Shown: one piece after another, positions 20,802-23,138 of the stretch
Numbering within the stretch: the stretch's first letter is position 1
Layout of the letters: each line of letters begins with the position of its first letter
Assembly (NCBI GenBank): GCA_000320545.1
Contig: ADNK01003169.1
Coordinates: 2,501 to 25,638, forward strand
Direction of reading: 5' to 3'
DNA length: 23,138 bases
Source: Bigelowiella natans CCMP2755
Taxonomy: Eukaryota > Cercozoa > Chlorarachniophyceae
The notes under the pieces: generated by a model
Told to the model about the DNA's origin: nothing
The model's input: the letters and a program-made list of their open reading frames with translations, nothing else
Database searches by the model: none
Position numbers and translations under genes: made by a program

Positions 20802-21381
20802 CCTCTCTATCTGTAACACACAAATAGAATGAGACAGTTATGTATATGAGTGTTTATGTTTATGTGTGTGTGTGTGTGTGTGTGTGTGCCATTGTTTGTG
20901 GTCAGCATGTGGTAGTGCATCAGATGCAGCACTGGAACTTGCACACAGAAATGAAGCTCCTTTTGCCATATCTCCATGCTGCATTGGAAAGTTAAATCGT
21001 GGCCCCGCTTCTGAATGGCTACAATCGTCAATATCTAAAACATTATCTCAATTCAAAACGGAAAATCTAACTACTAACACAGCTACTGCCACTTCCGCTA
21101 GTACTGCTGAGCAAAAGGCTGCTTTTAAGATGCTGTCGGGATGGGCAGACGCAAACCTTCCACCAGGAACCTCTGAGGCCTTGAGAAGTCGAAGGGCGAA
21201 ACAGATTGTAGAGCTAGATCGCCTACACTCTAAGAAGACACCACATCAAGGGGGGGGGGTCATGTTGATCACTGGAGAGACAATGAGTGTTAGCCCGAAA
21301 AGAGATTTGCTCATAGGACCTATAAGTATTGCTGAAAAACTCATGGTTAGGGCACAGAATCATGATTCAGAAGCATCATAA
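18676..21381 (+). CDS. RRM-like domain fused to GSTCD-type methyltransferase, four exons
   Basis: Exons 18676-19437, 19599-20082, 20292-20555 and 20906-21381 join in phase to 661 residues. Start chosen at ATG 18676 (MRYRTSLIAWAG), the first ATG of the frame. Residues about 7-25 are hydrophobic and followed by a Ser/Arg-rich stretch, like a signal or organelle leader. RRM-like domain about 126-225: VLVIKSLPW (RNP2-like) and THLGTIFINFE (RNP1-like). Linker has WDSIPPRCD and GERKKETVEAYAW. Methyltransferase: motif I VDAGSGTGNLLLPLA about 411-425, split by intron 2; VGVDMKP about 460; LHACGSASD about 502-510, split by intron 3; ISPCC about 525-529. The LHACG...PCC pair is typical of the Methyltransf_32/GSTCD group, SAM-dependent enzymes with poorly known substrates. 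The RRM suggests an RNA substrate (inference). Ser and Asp homopolymers are encoded by TCx and GAT repeats. Confidence 0.8.
19505..19548. repeat. (CAA)n microsatellite in intron 1 of the methyltransferase gene
   Basis: About 12 CAA units near the middle of the 161-bp intron 19438-19598. Confidence 0.9.
20556..20905 (+). repeat. Intron 3 of the methyltransferase gene, mostly microsatellite
   Basis: Begins with GTAGTAGTAG at the donor and continues as (GTA)n to about 20596. Then (CT)n 20759-20786, (CTAT)n to 20800 and (TG)n 20864-20888, and it ends GTGGTCAG at the acceptor. Confidence 0.85.
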
Positions 21382-21776
21382 TAATCGTGTAGCGTGTTGT
21401 CGTCGTCATTATCATTGGATATTAGATCAAAGCTCTCCATCGGTAATTGCGGCACAATATGAGCTCATACGGACTTAGACGGATCGGCGTACGTACAATG
21501 TGTTAGCTGCAAGCTCTAACTGTGTAATTGGAGGACATAATCTACATTATAACATTCAGCCCAAAATAAGAATATCAGTAGCGTATGCGACCTAACCAGC
21601 AATAGAGCGCCATCGTGCGTGCGCGCACGCTACGTAGACATGTTGTCATGTTGTCGCATATGCAATAAGCTACATCATGATAGACATGCAATATACAATA
21701 TATATATATCTATATCTATATCTATATCTATATATGAGACGGATGTAATGAAGAATTAAATTTTTTCAATGGTCAT

Positions 21777-21814
<38 letters not shown>

Positions 21815-22365
21815 TATAATATAGTGTATTGCTGTGTCTATTATCATCATAGTTGCACGTGTGCGCATGGATCATTCGATGAAGCAGAGAACCTCAAAGG
21901 CAAGGCACGATCATGAGGATGGTCCGCGCGCACGTGACGACGCAATGCAATTATATGGACTTTATGCATGCATGCTATATGTACATTTCTAGATTTCTAT
22001 CACACAATTGCTGGCTACATTAGGATTACCATTGAAAGAATTTAATCGTTTCACTACATCTGTCTCATAATTGCTAGCAACTTCGCTGCACATCGAAGAT
22101 GATAATGTGGTATTTTAATCGCACAGGATGTAGTGAGTCAAAAAGTCATGATGCATAGCATTGATGATACTTTCGTACGTGCAAGCGGCAGGTTATTTTC
22201 AAAACACAGCAGCAGGAGCAGCAGGTGGTAAAGGAGTGACAAGTGACTACTACTACTACTACTACCACTACTACTACTGCGTTAATACTTGAGATGGTGC
22301 ATGACAGCAAGATGTGATGAGATGTTAGTACTTCGATCCGATAGCTGCTGCTGCTACTACTACTA
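21382..22365. other. Intergenic region with TA-rich repeats
   Basis: No supported gene. Contains (TATATC)n at about 21698-21735, (TA)n at 21780-21811, a GC palindrome GTGCGTGCGCGCACGC near 21615-21630, and (ACT)n at 22245-22277. An 89-codon minus-strand frame near 22146-22415 is repeat-derived (Ser and Val runs). Confidence 0.5.
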
Positions 22366-22483
22366 CTAGTAGCGTGTAGTCTCTGGAAGTGCTGGAGATT
22401 GTCTATGCCACTCAAGAGCAGATTCGTCCGTGAGGAAACCTACAACGACGTCATCACAAACGCGTTAATGCATGACCTACCGA

Positions 22484-22527
<44 letters not shown>

Positions 22528-22701
22528 TCTCATCTTCTCACCCTCTTTCTATGCTTGTTAGTACTATGAAGAAACAACTGAACAGTGATTGGTAGAGAGA
22601 TAGTACTATGAAGAAACAACTGATTACACAGTGATTGGTAGAGAGAATGTTGTGGTAGTAGTAGTATCTTTATCGGTAGTACTTATGTTATGTATAATTA
22701 A

Positions 22702-22738
<37 letters not shown>

Positions 22739-22985
22739 CCTTTATTATATTTTAACTTCATCATAAATAAAGAAATCAGCACATGGGGATAGGGAGATTG
22801 GGATATTGTAATGATGATTATGGTGATTATGGTGGTGGTGGTGGTGGTGGTGGTGGTGGTGGTCCCCCCCATTGAAATCTTCCTTCTACGTAGTTATTAG
22901 AATCTATAAATGAAGCAGCAGCATCTTGATGGCCACCTTCTGGAGGCTCCTCCCACGTAGTCTCCCCGGTCACAGCTTTAACGAT

Positions 22986-23020
<35 letters not shown>

Positions 23021-23063
23021 AACACAGAAAAAGAAACATACAATTCTCAGCTTTAGTAACGCT
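22366..23063 (-). CDS. WW-domain protein, 3' end only
   Basis: Minus-strand gene entering from beyond the right edge. Exon 22975-22937 (acceptor GTTAAAG, donor GAAG/GTGGCC) encodes VTGETTWEEPPE, the second half of a WW domain including its second Trp and following prolines; this domain binds Pro-rich ligands. It joins in phase to a terminal exon 22439-22366 (acceptor GTTGTAG) encoding FLTDESALEWHRQSPAL and a tail ending TTRY. An alternative donor at 22889 would lengthen the WW exon. Upstream, 23063-23042 (SVTKAEN, donor GTATGT) is a tentative preceding exon with fitting phase, but it does not look like the first half of a WW domain, so that junction is doubtful. Confidence 0.5.
22487..22862. 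repeat. Microsatellites and a tandem duplication in the WW gene intron
   Basis: (CT)n 22487-22531. A 42-bp unit (TAGTACTATGAAGAAACAAC and continuing) at 22559-22600 is repeated at 22601-22646 with a 4-base insertion. (TG)n 22707-22737 and (TGG)n 22833-22862 follow. Confidence 0.85.
22984..23022. repeat. (CAA)n microsatellite before the WW exon
   Basis: On the gene's strand it reads (TTG)n, placed within 10 bases of the acceptor at 22977-22976, where a pyrimidine tract would normally sit. Confidence 0.85.
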
Positions 23064-23138
23064 CTGCAGCAAAAAACAGCTGCATAGAGGGAAGGAGGGA
23101 GAAGAAAGTAGACAATAATAAGAATCTTGACAATCCCC

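Overview
The window is nuclear DNA of a eukaryote. It holds an intronless alpha-tubulin gene, several genes cut by many short GT-AG introns, an intact Ty3/gypsy-type LTR retrotransposon, and an extreme density of di- and trinucleotide microsatellites. The tubulin sequence and gene set would fit a protist, perhaps a stramenopile or other alga with a complex plastid. That placement is inference from sequence feel, not from a search. The standard genetic code works throughout.

Layout, left to right. (1) 1-909, minus strand: 3'-truncated gene for a Kua/TMEM189 (PEDS1)-type lipid desaturase-domain membrane protein, in three exons. (2) 1890-2549, minus: a small Cys-rich / hydrophobic-segment protein in short exons, not recognised. 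(3) 3121-4482, plus: alpha-tubulin. (4) 4838-5089 and 10806-10872: two halves of a palindrome-rich stretch split by the retrotransposon. (5) 5090-10805: complete Ty3/gypsy element on the minus strand, with two 326-bp LTRs that read identical, one 1657-codon gag-pol frame, a polypurine tract and a 4-5 bp target duplication. (6) 11787-13561, plus: five-exon membrane protein ending in a PAN/apple-like Cys domain. (7) 14486-18492, minus: TRAPPC12-like TPR protein in at least 13 exons, one stretch unresolved. (8) 18676-21381, plus: four-exon protein joining an N-terminal hydrophobic leader, an RRM-like domain and a GSTCD-type methyltransferase; it is divergent from the TRAPPC12 gene across a 183-bp spacer. 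(9) 22366-23063, minus: 3' end of a WW-domain gene whose 5' part lies beyond the window.

The genes are unrelated housekeeping or membrane functions, and I see no operon-like or defence-like system. Most gene models come from joining short exons whose reading phases agree across GT-AG junctions, supported by recognised family motifs. The most distinctive signal is the placement of microsatellites: many introns begin with GTA/TAG repeats right at the 5' splice site, or carry pyrimidine/TG repeats next to the 3' splice site. One intron is a (CA)n(TA)n(TG)n self-complementary hairpin. The tubulin gene, by contrast, is intronless and repeat-free.
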